DNA from: Rhynchosporium graminicola
Taxonomy: Eukaryota; Ascomycota; Leotiomycetes; Helotiales; Ploettnerulaceae
Direction of reading: 5' to 3'
Length of the DNA stretch: 64,000 bases
Assembly: GCA_900074885.1 (NCBI GenBank)
Contig: FJUW01000024.1
Span: 434,001 to 498,000, forward strand
Of the stretch, positions 12,506 to 25,252 are shown piece after piece (position 1 is the stretch's first letter; each line of letters begins with the position of its first letter). A program made the position numbers and the translations under genes. The notes beneath the pieces were generated by a model that had not been told where the DNA came from, did not search any database, and saw only the letters and a list, made by a program, of their open reading frames with translations.

Positions 12506-14550
12506 CTTAGTAGACAATAATAATATTATTATTAATCTATCGTCTAGCGGGCGCCGTCGAGAGCCGGGGCGTCCTAATAACCTCTCGACGGGTATGAATA
12601 ATTTAGTAAGTAATGGAATGATAAATATAAAGACTAGATCTCTTGAAACTAGTTATTGCGTTTAGAAGTGCGTAGCTAAAGGCCTTATAATAAATAATCT
12701 AGTTATCTTTATACAAAATAAGCTCTAGCCCTGAAAGGTATTCGTAAGTCGTAACTCAAAGAAATAAGTAGCTTTTAAAAGTATATAGTATTATAAAAGC
12801 AATTTCCTATAGATAGTATAGCTATATGAATATAGCTCAGTATTAGATAGCGTAGCCGACTATTAATAAAAGGAAAGAGAGAGTATATTCGAATAAGCTA
12901 AAGTCTAAACACTCAAAAAGATGAAATAAGCTAAAGTTCCCCGGGAGCGTATTATACTATTACTACTCTACGCCTCTGAATTAGCCTTCGGCCTCGAAGA
13001 TAGAAGTATACTTATATACAAGTTATATATAATAATAGTATAATTGCATTCGCTAGGTTAGTATATAGTATTTAGAGTAGAACTCCGTGATAGTAAGGAA
13101 GGACGCGAAGTCTAAAGGTCTGCGTATTCTATAGGTATTCTATAACTCTAGTTATAGTCTACGTATTCTGCAGTCTCGAAGGCTATACGTATTACGTGCT
13201 AATATATATAAGACCTCGGTACCTCTATAAGTCTTTTATTACTAATACTAAAAAATCAAATATTTAATATTTAAAATCAGCGTAAAAAACTAATCTAAAG
13301 TAAGGCTCTATTATACGGATACCTCTAGTATACCTTAGGTGATGAATTAATTGATTTTAATTAAGGTTCCGAGTTATAGATTAGAATTAGAGTTATAGAA
13401 TTCCCGTAGAACGCGTAGACTACGCAGACTATAGCTAAGTTATAGTTCGTGGACCTATAAGCTTTTTATATAAAGATAGCATTCTACGCGTTCTACGGTA
13501 ATTATCGCAAATCACGTGAAATGCGTTCCCGAGGAAAATGCAGATAATATCTTCTCTGCATTCGTAGGCGAGTTTAGCGTCTTCGTATCTGAACTTCTTA
13601 TAATACTAAGCGAAGTCCTCGTGGCTCGTTCGAAGGGCAACTAGTTATTAGAATATAGCTCTCGAGAGAGATAGCTTCTTATATTCCTTAATCTTATATT
13701 AGAGTAGAAAGCCTTTATATTATCGAGAAAGGCTCTAGTAAGCGCTGGCCCACTAGTTTAAGCGAGCGTCCTTAATATATTTCTTAGCGATAGATCTAAT
13801 CCCGGAGACTATAAGTCCTGACTCTAGTCTAATAATAATTATCGATTTATATATATCGAAGCTTACTTTCTTATCTATAGCTTTATTACTTTTAATTCTA
13901 ATATAGCTAAGGGACTATTTAGTACTAATATCCTCATAGAGTTTTATAATATATTATATATTATAGAAAGCCTATTATAAGAAGGTAGAGGTATCCTCTC
14001 TGATCCCCTAGATAACTAAGATACTATTAATATATATCTAAATCTTATAATATACTAGATAACTTATATTAATCACTTTATTAAGACTCCTCTAAGCGCT
14101 AATAACTTCAGCGTTACGTAAGATATAATATAGATAAAGCTATTTCTCGTAAGAAGTTACTTCTCGTTTTAATAAATAGTATAGCTATAGCTAACGAATT
14201 TCCCGTGCTCGAGCACTTATTCGAAGCTATCTAAGAAGATCGATATATCTATAGATAGAAGTATAAGCTATTATTTCTTAAAGGCTTCTGCTACTTTCTC
14301 TTTCTTTATCTCTTTTATAAAGTCTTATCGATAGCTAAAGGAGAAATACGATAGACGTAGCACTAAGCGAAGCATCGAAGGGAGTAATAAGCTAAGGCGC
14401 TATATCTTAGTTATAAGGGGTTACTTTATTCTAATATATCTATTATATATGATAATATAATATTCTGTTTCTTTAATTATTATAAGACTTTTGAACTTCT
14501 TCTTTTTGTAGTAACTTTAAGCTATAAGGCTTAGTACTATTAGGGTTCTT
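12506..14550 (-). mobile_element. Tad-type LINE (non-LTR retrotransposon) fragment, 3' end of ORF2
   Basis: Read on the minus strand with RIP stops, the end of a Tad1-clade ORF2 is visible: an RNase H end (SYIRIKSNKAID near 13873-13910, matching the family's GH.GI.GNE pattern), then NxWASAY and a C-terminal zinc-finger region, TSHEDFAxYYKKFRYEDAKL (near 13570-13635), then LDFASFLTITEFYSKY (near 13060-13110), the usual last conserved block. A MITE (13119-13546) interrupts the zinc-finger part. 12537-12600 is a GC-rich patch near the 3' end, probably 3' UTR. The 5' part is cut at the solo LTR; the RT domain was not found in the following sequence. Confidence 0.8.
13119..13546 (-). mobile_element. 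MITE copy 1, inserted in the LINE
   Basis: Reverse-orientation relative of 16166-16712. Shared blocks include GCGTTCCCGAGGAAAATGC at the right end, the TAGACTACGCAGACTATAG motif and the TATTCTATAGGTATTCTATA repeats. One end keeps the terminal GGAAAATGCAGATA; the other starts inside the element (TCTGCGTATTC), so about 80 bases are missing. Confidence 0.7.
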
Positions 14551-14828
14551 TATAACGACAGCTTACCTGAAGGTCATATAAGAAGAAGGATAGGTACTAG
14601 GATCTAAGTTCCTAGGTATTCTAGGTATCGCGGCATAACTAGTAATCGGCTTAGTATTATATCAGACTAGTATTAGTATATATATATAAGATACCTTATA
14701 CTCTATCTTCCTTCTTCTTTCTTTCTTATCATCTTGTTTTCTTAATAATAGACTATATAAGATCGCTCTTAGCCTCCCTACTTATTTTATCTCTACTTGT
14801 ATACCGCCTTAAGTCTTATATCGTTATA
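14551..14828 (+). repeat. Solo LTR of the gypsy A/B family, with TTCTT target duplication
   Basis: 278-bp LTR, opposite in orientation to 8847-9123 and 37310-37578. It is flanked by TTCTT at 14546-14550 and 14829-14833, a perfect 5-bp target duplication. No internal region or purine tract lies on either side, so this is a solo LTR left by recombination between the two LTRs of an element that had inserted in the LINE. Confidence 0.85.
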
Positions 14829-15829
14829 TTCTTCTGTCTTCTTATAAGAGCTTACTTCTCTTATAATACTAGAAATCAAGTTATTTATTTATTCATTTCT
14901 TACTCTTAAGGTTTTACTTTATTAAATATAATATATAGCGACTCCTTTGATTTAAGTTCTTTTTATTTTATTATACTTTTTATATTAGTAAATATTATAA
15001 AGAGCTAAATCATAAAGATTATTATTATATAGTCTGTATAGTATCTTATTTCATAGGCTTGATATTGCTCTTACTCTATAGCTTTATATTTACTTTAATC
15101 GACTATTAAAAATTGAGTATTTCTAAGATCTCTTAATAAATCGAGAGAGATCTTAGATTAATTTTAATATAATACTATTAGCTAATCGAATAGAGGGACT
15201 TACTTCTAATATTATCTTATATTAATTTCTAACTAACCTATAAACTAATCTCTTAAATATTTCCTAGAAATATTAGATATTAGGAAACTTAATTATAAGG
15301 CTAAATATTAAGGAAATCTATATTAATACTTAAGATATAATTTCCTTAGAGGAACTTTTATAAGAAGGAAATAGCTTTTATATAGAACTTTTTATATTTC
15401 GATTATTTATATTTTTTATACTTTTAATAAGTACTTTACTTAAGTTAATTAAGAATTTTTAATTAAGAATTAAATTTTAGAATAAGGATATTAGATCTAA
15501 TAAGTATATAAGATAGTATTAAGGCTTAAATTACTCTTATAATTAACTAGTTCTATATAACTATCTAAAAGTTTTCTTAATAAGAAACGACTTCTAGATA
15601 TCTTTTATTTCTATAAGCTTTAAAGAGTAACTTAATAATTATACTTTAGAAAAGACTAAACTTTATTTTTATTTTTTATTAAACTTTAGAGAAATAATAG
15701 AAATCGCTCTAATAACTTTAGAAGTACTAAGCTCTTACTTTCCTTTAATCTAGCTAATCTCTTATTTACTTAAGCTAATATTAGTAAGATATATTTAATC
15801 TTCTTATATAAATTAAATACGATTTATAA
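14829..15829. other. RIP-mutated sequence between LINE and copia element
   Basis: Should be either more LINE (the solo LTR sits inside it) or the 5' leader/LTR of the copia element. Neither could be confirmed; no RT motif and no LTR match to the 24.2-kb end was found. Confidence 0.4.
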
Positions 15830-16165
15830 TAGATTCTTATTATAAACGTATACTTATTATTAATTCTAGTAGCTCTAATACTGTAGAACTTATTAATTAG
15901 CTTAATACTTTATCTCTTCTTCTTCTGATACTTCTATTAGATACTATCTACGAGCTTAATTTAGTTCTAATTATAATTAATTCTATTATAAACTAACTTA
16001 GCTGACTTTTTAAAGAGTAAATACTTCTGCTAAATAAAAAAGCTTTCTTATACTTTATTAGATCTAATACTACTAACTATATTAAGCAGTGTAAAGAAAC
16101 TTTAGAAGATTATAAGCTTTCTAATTCTGAAAAAGTTTATTATTTTCCTTACTATTATAATAATA

Positions 16166-16712
16166 TATCTGCATTTTCCCCGGGAACGTATTTTACGTGA
16201 TTTATAGCAATTCGCGCGCCTCGCATAGAATACTATCCTTATATAAAAAGCTTATAAGTTTATACAGATTATAACTCCGCTGCAGTCTGCGTAGTCTACG
16301 CGTTCTATAGGAATTCTATAACTCTAATTCTAGATTATAACTCGAAAACTTTAATAAAAAATAATTAATTAATTACTTAGAGTATACTAGAGGTATCTAT
16401 ATAATAGAAGCTAAGTTAAAAATAGTTTTTTATACTAATTTTAAATATAAATTTTTTTTTTAATATTAAAAATAAAGGACTTATACAGGTACCGAGCCCT
16501 TATACATTTTAGTACGTGATATATATAGTATTCGAAGTTATAGACTAGAATTGGAGTTATAGAATACCTATAGAATACGTAGACTACATAGACTGCAGCT
16601 CGAGTTATAGAATATCTATAGAATACGCAGATTAAAAGAAAAGTTACGGAATTCTCGTAGAATGCGTAATTTATGCTCTCTATAACCTCGCTTTCTAGGG
16701 AAAATGCAGATA
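16166..16712. mobile_element. MITE copy 2 (547 bp, TA target duplication)
   Basis: Terminal inverted repeats TATCTGCATTTTCCC at both ends, flanked by TA at 16164-16165 and 16713-16714. It has no coding capacity. Inside are inverted and direct copies of a ~20-base motif, GTAGTCTACGCGTTCTATAG and variants, so the single strand could fold strongly. It interrupts the copia gag between NNI and the following SIRYYKD-like frame. Confidence 0.8.
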
Positions 16713-18053
16713 TACTCGATAAGATATTATAAAGATAATACTATAATAGAAAGATAATAAGAACTAGAAGACTTTATTTAAGGCTTTGAAACTAGAGTTC
16801 CGTGATTATAATCGACTTCAGATCTGGGATTCTGCTATATTCCTTAAGTAATATACTTATAAATCTTATTATAATAGTAACCTTAAAGATTACTACTACC
16901 TTTACTCTTAAATATTAAATAAACTTAAGAGTAAAAGTATAATTAGTAAATTTAATTTAAGTTAATAGTTTCTTATAAGAAAAGATAGTTTAATACTATA
17001 AAGTTAAGGAATCGGATTTCTTTACTTATACTTAATATAATAAGTTTATAGACTTTATTCTTAAAAATATAGAAAGTAATAAGATAATCTAAGCTCTTAA
17101 GAAAGAGAAAGACCCTTTAGTATCTTAGAAGAAGAAACTGAGAGATCTTATTTCTAAGTATATTAAGCCTCTTTCTATTCTACTTATTACTAAACTTTCT
17201 ATTGCTATTTCTAGATCTATTATTTCTTTAGCTAATTTAGCTAAATCTAATTAAGACTCTACTAGTATTATTAGAGTTATTACTAAATTATAAATAAATT
17301 AAATATATCTAGTTATAGAAGAGTATAGAAGAAAGAAATAAAAAGATATATATTCTTGAATCTAGTTAGAATAGAATTATACTTATTATAATATCTGAGA
17401 ATTACTTCTTATAAGACTAAAGGAGTAATAATACTAACGAGTTTTTATTAATACTATATAATATAATAATAATAATAGAAATAGATTTAGTCACTCTTAG
17501 AGATATATTAGCTATAGTTTCTGCTATAATAATAAAGCTTATATAGAAGAAAACTCTAGCTTTTATTATAAGAATAATTATAAAGCTATAGAATATCTTA
17601 TATCTAGAGGGAGCTGCTATTATGATATTAATAGGCAGATTCACGCTAGTCTTTTAAGAGATAAGGCTATTTCTGTTAATAGTAGTTAAGAAGCTTCTTT
17701 TCTTAGTATTATTATTATAGTAACTATAATTATTCAGTAAGATAATATACTAGAGAACTATCTAATAAAGTCAGTAGCTTATACCTTTACTTCTTTCCTT
17801 AAAAGATCTGAAGACTTTCTTATTAAGCTTAGATATTCTAAAAGGCCTTTTAAAAATCAGGCTATTAAGAGAGTCGATTAGAGTAATTTAATAAATAGCG
17901 ATTCAGAAAGCGAGAACTAAACTTTTAAGGTATCTATAATAAGAGTAAAACTTATTAGAGCTACTAAGCATAAGGCTAAAAAATAATAGAGCTATAGAGT
18001 AGTTATCGAAAGAGCTAATAAAGATTTAGAAAAGATCTTAGAAGAAGAGAATA

Positions 18054-20510
18054 CTAGCCGGTTCCCCTCCAGTTTCGCTCGGGACTCGCTTACTGTCGGG
18101 GTTACCAAATGCCGCACTTATATAAACGCCGCACTCTCGGCATTATATCAGTAAAGTATTTTAAGTGCTTCACCCGCTAAAATTATTTTAATTCTAATAT
18201 TAAATAACTACTCTAATTTATTAAGGATATATAATATTTTCTAGTATAAAATTGATCTCTATTATCTTTACTCTTAGAGCTTTCTACTATAAGTGCTACT
18301 AGTAGCGACGATTCCAAATATCGATCATGCTCTAGCTCCTTCTCTTGTATAGCTCTACTAGGCTCATATAATATCTATATATCTTAATCTTGATCGCTAT
18401 CGCTGAAGATATCTACTTCAAACTATAGCTTAGAAGCTAGTAGATCAGGGTAGCCTTCTTTAGTAGAAAGTATAGTTTCAGCGACTATAAGCTATTTACT
18501 AGGCTCTCTTTATAGTCGATAGAGCTCTGAATCAGGTGCTATTACCTCTCCTCTCTTCTATAACTCTTATAATTTGAGCTTCCTAGCTTTATTTATCTTC
18601 TATGCTTAAACTCCTGCTTTTAATAGAGACTTCTTATACTTTCCAATAGTATAAGAAAGTACTCGATCAGCTCTCTAGCGACTTTCTATCTTTTCAGCTT
18701 TAGCTTTAGCTTAAATTTAAAGTCGTAGATTAGCTATACTTACTATAGCACCTCTAATTGACTTTAACTACTTAATCGATCGTCGAGAGGTCTTCTTCTC
18801 TTAGGCACTTAACTATAGCTTCTGTTGAAGTATAGTATTAGTAGTAGAAGTAATCAAGGCCTTATAGAGTTGAACTATAGCTTTCTTGATCGAGCTTTAG
18901 AAGATCTCTCTTAAATCGTCAGATAAGTGAGTTAGATCTCTTCTAATAAATGACTCTACTATAGTTACAGTAGAGATCATTCTGTCTACTAGTGTAGAAG
19001 GTAGTAGTAAAGGTAACTAACTCTAGCTCTTTAATTAACTTCTGCTTTCTAAATGATCTTATTCTCTTTAATCCAGCTTTATAGCTAAGAGGCTATATTC
19101 TAGTGTTCTTAAAAGCGTTCTGGATTATATAACGTTATATAGTTTTCTGTCGAATACTAGTAAGGTCTCTGAATAAAGAGGTGATTAAATAAGTAATATC
19201 TAAGTTCCGTAAAGCCGAGTTAATAGCTTAAGAGTAGTAGTGCTTCTAAGGCCGAAAAACGCCTATATCTAATAGCTGAAGAGCATGCGTCAGGTAGCTT
19301 AGAAAGTACTATAGGTATATATAATTCTCTTGAAGAAGTACTATAAATTGCTTATAGTAGTGAGATTCGTAGCCGTCTAAAAGGAGTAGTTTCTATAGCT
19401 TTTCTAGTCCGGCATACGAGTGTTTAATCAAATAGTAGGTATATTCCATAATAATCGAGTTATTAATATATCTAGTTAAAGAGAAAGTAATTATTTCTTC
19501 ACTAGAAAGGTTTATAGATATCTAGTTCTCTATAATTATCTCTCTAGGGCAAATTATAAAAGCTAGAAATATCTTCTTTCTATCACTACATATAGTTTCT
19601 ATAATAGTAACTGTTTTGCGGCTTCCTTATATAGGTATATATAGTATATTTATACTCCTTAGAATAACTATACTCTCGGCATATAAGAGAGCGCCTCGTA
19701 TACCAGATTTATCCATATTTAGAACCTTCTTTCTATTATTAATTTATAGCCTTTCTATCTCTCTCTCTAAGTTCTAGAACTACTAGATTACTACTTCTTC
19801 TGTATATAGCTCTGATCGTATAGCTTCTATAGGTTTCGTCTCAATCGAATGGAGCTCTAGATAGTCCTTTAACTAGTTACGAAACTAGGTTTTGGAAGGA
19901 GGTAGCTTTAGAGGAGTTTAGGCCTATAGAATTAATATAACTATTAGCAGAAGATTATTATAATAGTAAGGAGATCATACTATAAGTAGATAAGTAATTA
20001 CTGGTTTAACTATCAGATAAGTAGCTCCTATATCCACCTCCTACTGATTATAGTAATACTACTTAATAGCCTCCTCCTGGGAGGGAGTAAGTAGCTTATT
20101 ATAGCCATCACCTCCTGGAAATAACTCCTTCTTTAAGCTACTTATAGTACTAGTAGTACTATTTACTCTTAAAGTAGCTTTCCGTAGAGAATTAGCCTTG
20201 ATATCGAATTAGCGTACTACCTTAGAGTAACTCTCTATAAGGTACGCTATATACTATAATTTAGCGTCTCAGAAGGCCTTATTATACTCTGATTTAGTAG
20301 CATGACTTTAGAAGTAATATCTGCCACGGGGTACTAGCATTTTAGGTATTATTAATAACTATTAGATATTAGTAGTAATATCAAAAGTAGTTAATTTAGG
20401 TAGTAAAACGCGATTTCAGGTATTAAAAAGTACAGCGTTTATATGAGTGCGGTATTTAGTAACCTCGACAGTAAGCGAGTCCCGAGCGAAACTGGAGGGG
20501 AACCGGCTAG
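18054..20510 (-). mobile_element. Fot1/pogo-type DNA transposon, complete (2457 bp)
   Basis: Terminal inverted repeats of about 78 bp start CTAGCCGGTTCCCCTCCAG at both ends and differ at only about five places, all but one transitions. TA flanks at 18052-18053 and 20511-20512. The copia copy at 61276 shows the same site without insertion (TAGATAGCTATTAG), confirming the border. The ends are nearly RIP-free while the transposase between them is heavily mutated. Confidence 0.9.
18209..20340 (-). pseudogene. Fot1/pogo-like DDE transposase, RIP-killed
   Basis: Starts with Met at 20340 (MLVPRGRYYF) and reads on one frame through many stops to about 18209. Motifs in order: an N-terminal Psq/CENP-B-type DNA-binding part (PSKTxFRNxLKDYLELHSIE near 19870, stops at conserved Trp), first catalytic Asp in NMDKSGIRG (near 19715), second Asp in LLLLDGYESHYYKQ (near 19365), and the LTHALQLLDIGVFRPxKHYY block (near 19275) that corresponds to the family's H..LQPLDVG.F.PLK. 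Stops replace Trp or Gln codons throughout. About 700 codons, longer than Fot1 (542), so the true C-terminus may be earlier. Confidence 0.85.
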
Positions 20511-23500
20511 TAGATAGCTATTAGAAAAGAGATCCCTTTATCTATTTTAGAGGATAATATAAGATCTAATCGACTTTCTAATATACTAAAGGAGATTATA
20601 ATTACTTCTAATTAAATATAAGTATAGCGAACTAATTATTACTTTTATTCTAAGAACTTAAAAATATAATAAAGTCTTTATATATCTTAAAGCTTTTAAA
20701 GCTTAAGTAAGAAAGTAATTTAGTCTTATTATCTCTAGATTTAAATATAATTAAAAGAAGATAGTTATGATGATTTAAGGATTTATATATTATTAGAAAT
20801 AGTATCTAAGGCTTAGAATCGAAATCGAGCTTTTACTAGCTTATAATTATAAGCTAAATAATAGAATTAAAAGAGTAAGATTAGAAGTAATAGCTAAAAA
20901 GATCTATATATAATTATTAGCTAATCTCTTAGACTTCTTAAGTCTTAAGTATGCTTTAGCTATTTCTTATCTATTTAATAGATTACTTAGAAGAGGAAAC
21001 GATTAGAGATTAACTATCAAGAAGAAAAATAAATAGTTTTATAACTAGTTCTATTCTTATAATATAGCTATTACTACTTATCTAATTATAGATTCTAAAC
21101 TATATTAGAACTTAATTTATAAATATAGATATAAAGTATACTTAGTAAAAAAGGAAAAGATAAAAAGATAAGAAAGTTAAGTATTTAAAATCTTAGTAAG
21201 AGCTTATATTAAGTATTTAGTTAGTTATATAGCTTCTAATATCTATAAGATCTAGGTTCTTATACTCTAAAGAATTATTATTATATAAAATATAGATTTT
21301 AATAAAGATAAATTCTATATCTCTTTATTAGAGGAAAGAACTATAATTACTAAAGAGGAAGCTTAAATAATCTACGATCTTATTAAGAAAGCTAATATTT
21401 AACTTATTTAAGCTAAGCTTTTTAATAGTATTTCAGAAGATATCTCTAAAGAATTCTCTTTAGAGATTAGATTAAATAAAGGAAGATTAGAAGATCTTCT
21501 TAATCCTTTAGTCTACTTTATAGAAGCTTATAATACTCGAGAGAGTTAGAATCTAAAGGTAAAAAGAACTAATAATACTTCTAGAGATTAGCTTAGTTTT
21601 ACTAGCTTTTAGACTCTAGAAGCTACTCTATTAGTAGATATATATAATAAAGAGATAATAAAGTAAAGCGATTATATATTAATCCTAGAGCTTATTATAA
21701 GTATAATAAAGAGCTTAAGGGAGCTAGCTAGCTATAAGTAAGGAATTACTACTTATAGACTATAAAAGGAATATATAAATTAAAGATAAGTAATATATTT
21801 ACTTCTTAATTAATTGAGTTACTAAAGAAGTAATTATATATAAATAATAGTTTAAGTATCTAAGATCGAAATATAAATCTTATATAAACTTCCGCTAGAA
21901 GAGTATTAAGTAATTCCTAAGTCTTCGATCGATAGATTAGATATAGAATCAGATTCGATTGAATCTTTTAATAAATCTATTAAGAGATTATTAGAAGTAA
22001 CTTAAAGCCTTTAAATTCTAAAAAGATACCTTTTAAAATAAAGAAAAAAGCTATAAAAAGCTTAAGTATTTAAGAAAAGTAAATAATACTTTAGTATTTA
22101 GATACTAAGTACTATAGAAAGCTTTAGATATATAGAGAGCTCTTATTAAAAGATTAGAAGTAAAGAAAGTCGAAGTACTTAAGTTATCAATAATCTCTCT
22201 TATAAGAAACTCTAAAATAATCTTAAGATATAAATAGATTCTTATATCTTTATACTTATACTCAATTAGTATATAAATATAAAAGAAAGTATTTTAAACT
22301 TAAGAATAATATATAAAGTAATCTTAATATCTTTTAAAATATACTAAATACTTAAACTAGATAACTTAATAATAGCTACTACTTTAGAAGCTTAGTCTTT
22401 AAATATTAATAGAAAGCTTAAACTTCTAAAAATTAAGATAATTAATCCCTTACTATAACTAAAGAGATTGAAAATTTAAGAACTATTTAATAAAAGCTTA
22501 GTTTCTTAAAGATATAGATCTAGAAATAATAAATATAAAAAAATAAAGCTACTAGGAACTTAAGATATATAATTAGAATATAATATAAATACTTCTTCCT
22601 CTAATTTAAGTTTTTAAGTATAAACTTAATAGGAATAAATATATTAAAAGATATCGCTCTAAGATTATAGTTAGAGGAGATCTTTAAAGCGGAATAATAG
22701 TTATCTTAACTTATACTAATATACCTTATACTAAATTATTCTGAATAGTAATAGCTCTTATAAAATACTTCGATTTTAAGATTAAGTATTTCGATATTAT
22801 TAATATATCTTTTAATACCTTAAGAGATATTAAAAGAGAAAGAGTATATTACTTCTTTTCTCTTAGAATATCTAATCTCGAAAAGGTACTTAAAGTCGAT
22901 CGCGCTCTCTATAGAATAAGAGATTCTCTATATACATAGTATAAATATATAGCTAATACTTTAACTAAACATAAGCTGTTTCTATATCTAAAAGAGCTTT
23001 ATATATTTATAGATAAAGATTATAAATTAATAATTATACTCTATTTAGATAATATATAAGTACTTTTTTCTAGTAATAATAAGAAGCTTAAGTATAGCTT
23101 TATCGATTAGCTAAATACGGAATATAATATATGTATTCTAAGCGATATTAAGTAGTTTCTTAGTATTAGAGTACTTTATAATAGAAAGCCTAAAACTATC
23201 TTACTTATATATAATTAATATATTAAGAAGATTATATATAAGTTTAATTAAATAGATAGAAACTACTTAATTATATTACTTCCTTAAGTTAATCTTAATA
23301 GGAACTTAAACTAAGCTTTAAAGAAATTAATTAAAGCTTTTTAAAAGAGAATAAGATTAGTTCTATATACTTTAATTATAATATAAATAGATATTTCATA
23401 TCTTATCTTATAGTTCTCTAAATACTTAACTAATCTCTTATCAGATTACTTTATAGCTATTTATTAGCTACTTTAATATCTTTATAGTACTTACTTTCTA

Positions 23501-24205
23501 AAGATCGTTTATATAAGAGAATACTTAAGAGTTTTAATAATAGCTCCTAATACTTTATTTATAGATAATCTAGACTTTAGAAGATTATCTTAAGGATATC
23601 TAATCTTTATATATAGAGAACTAGTTATCTAGAAAGCTTTAATATAAGATATAGTAATAACTTCTATAACTAAAGCTAAACTATTTATATTAGCTAACTT
23701 AGTAAAAGAAACTATAGCTCTTTAGAGATTCTTTAAAGATCTTACCTTTAATATTAGTAAGACTTAAGAGATCTATAATAACTAATAATTAATTAAGCTT
23801 ATTATAAATAAAAGCGAGAGAAAAATTACTAAACTATAATATATTAATATTCGGAATATATAGCTTAAGTAAAAGTATACTAAGGGATTATTTATAGTAA
23901 CTTATCTACTAACTAATAATATACTAGTAAATAGCTTTATAAAGAATCCTCCTTAATAAAAATTTAAAGCTTTTAGATCGCTCTTAAACTTTAGAAACTA
24001 TAGATTATAAATAGAGAAGCTTTAAAAATAATATATTAAGTTATCTACTAAGTATATTTTTATTTATAGTAATCAGACTAAAAAACTCAGCTTTTAGAGA
24101 TCTACGAATACTTATATAGAAAAATCAAAATCTAAACTACTTATTCTAAACTATTCTTCTAACGCTTAGTCTAATACTTAATATAATACTTTCGATCTTT
24201 AGAGG

Positions 24206-25189
24206 GAGTTCTATTATTATATAATCTTATAAATTTTCTAGCAGAAGCTCTACTTATACTACTATTATAATCTCTCTTCTTTAGAGAAAGTCTAGGCTTA
24301 ATAGATTTTATATTAAGAATTTCGACCTTAGAATCTGAATTATTATCTTTCTTTAAAGCTCTTTCTACTTTTATATCTTTAAGTACTTATTAAATATTTA
24401 TATAATAGTTTTAAGATACTAAGTAATTAGCTAAAGTATTAAAAGATTAGAATTAAACTTACGAATTCCTTTATATTATTTCTCTTTCTCTTTATGATTT
24501 CCTTAGCTTAAGTAAGTATTTAAGAGGTAGCTAGATTATAGCTATAAGAGATATGAGAGTAATATCTCTTCGACTTTATAGCTATATTCTAAAAGTAATA
24601 ATCTTTTATTTTAGTTCTCTTAATACTTATATTAATATATCTTTAATAAGGTTTATTATTATTTTTACTTAATAGATATTATAATATTTATATATTATTA
24701 GAAGATTTCTTACTTATCTTATACTTTACTCTAGCGGATTTTAAAGTAGTAGTAGTAGATTTATAGCTATAGGAAGATATAATAATCTTCTTTATAGAAG
24801 AAGACGCTTTTAGTATATAAGAAAGTAATAAAAAAGAAGGAATAGTATTTAATTTAGTTCTTTAGAGGATTAGAGAGAGTTCGCAGATATAATTAGATAG
24901 ATCATCTAAGGGATTATACTACTTTAGCTCGAGCTTAGAATTATTATTATCTCTATTAGTATAATTAATAGATTAGAAGAAGTAGATCTTAAGCTTATTT
25001 CAAGATTAAGCTAGATAGTAATAAGTAGAGAGGATATCTTTCTTAGAGTAAGAGCTATCGAACTATATTATAGGAAATATTAGCTAAATAAATAAAATAA
25101 GAAAATAAATAACAAATGATCTTATGATATTATAATAGGTAGATCTAAGAGTAATAGAAGATCTTCTAAGAATAATAGAATAAGATCTT
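24206..25189. other. RIP-mutated sequence, not recognised
   Basis: Follows the copia 3' purine tract, so part may be its 3' LTR, but no second copy was found upstream of gag. No protein family could be read on either strand. Confidence 0.4.
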
Positions 25190-25250
25190 CTCCGTGCCGG
25201 CCCTTCGCAAGCTTCGGGGTCACGGGACCTTGCCTCGCGCAGTCGCTAGT
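25190..25250. other. GC-rich, unmutated patch inside the AT-rich block
   Basis: About 60 bases rich in C and G (CCGTGCCGGCCCTTCGCAAG and on) with intact CpA sites, bounded on both sides by RIP-mutated DNA. Origin unknown; it may be the end of an element or a remnant of target DNA. Confidence 0.6.
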
Positions 25251-25252
25251 GA

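Larger units (their letters stand above)
15830..24205 (+). mobile_element. Ty1/copia retrotransposon, copy 1, split by a MITE and a Fot1 element
   Basis: Plus-strand gag-pol readable through RIP stops. Gag: 15830-16165 and 16713-18053 (e.g. KALKLEFRDYNRLQIWDSA near 16780) with a degraded zinc knuckle near 17505-17560 (Cys to Tyr). Pol resumes after the Fot1 element at 20513. RT: DRALYRIRDSLYT near 22890 and the YxDD box (LYLDN, from YVDD) at about 23041; RNase H towards 23900 (SITKAKLFILANLV, matching copia S..EAEY pattern). A purine tract, TTTAGAGGGAG, at about 24193 marks the 3' end, but the LTRs were not identified. A second copy lies at 61201-64000. Confidence 0.85.

Noticed and set aside
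17417..17644. 75-codon minus-strand frame rich in Ile
   Set aside because: Antisense to the copia gag zinc-knuckle region; composition follows AT content only.
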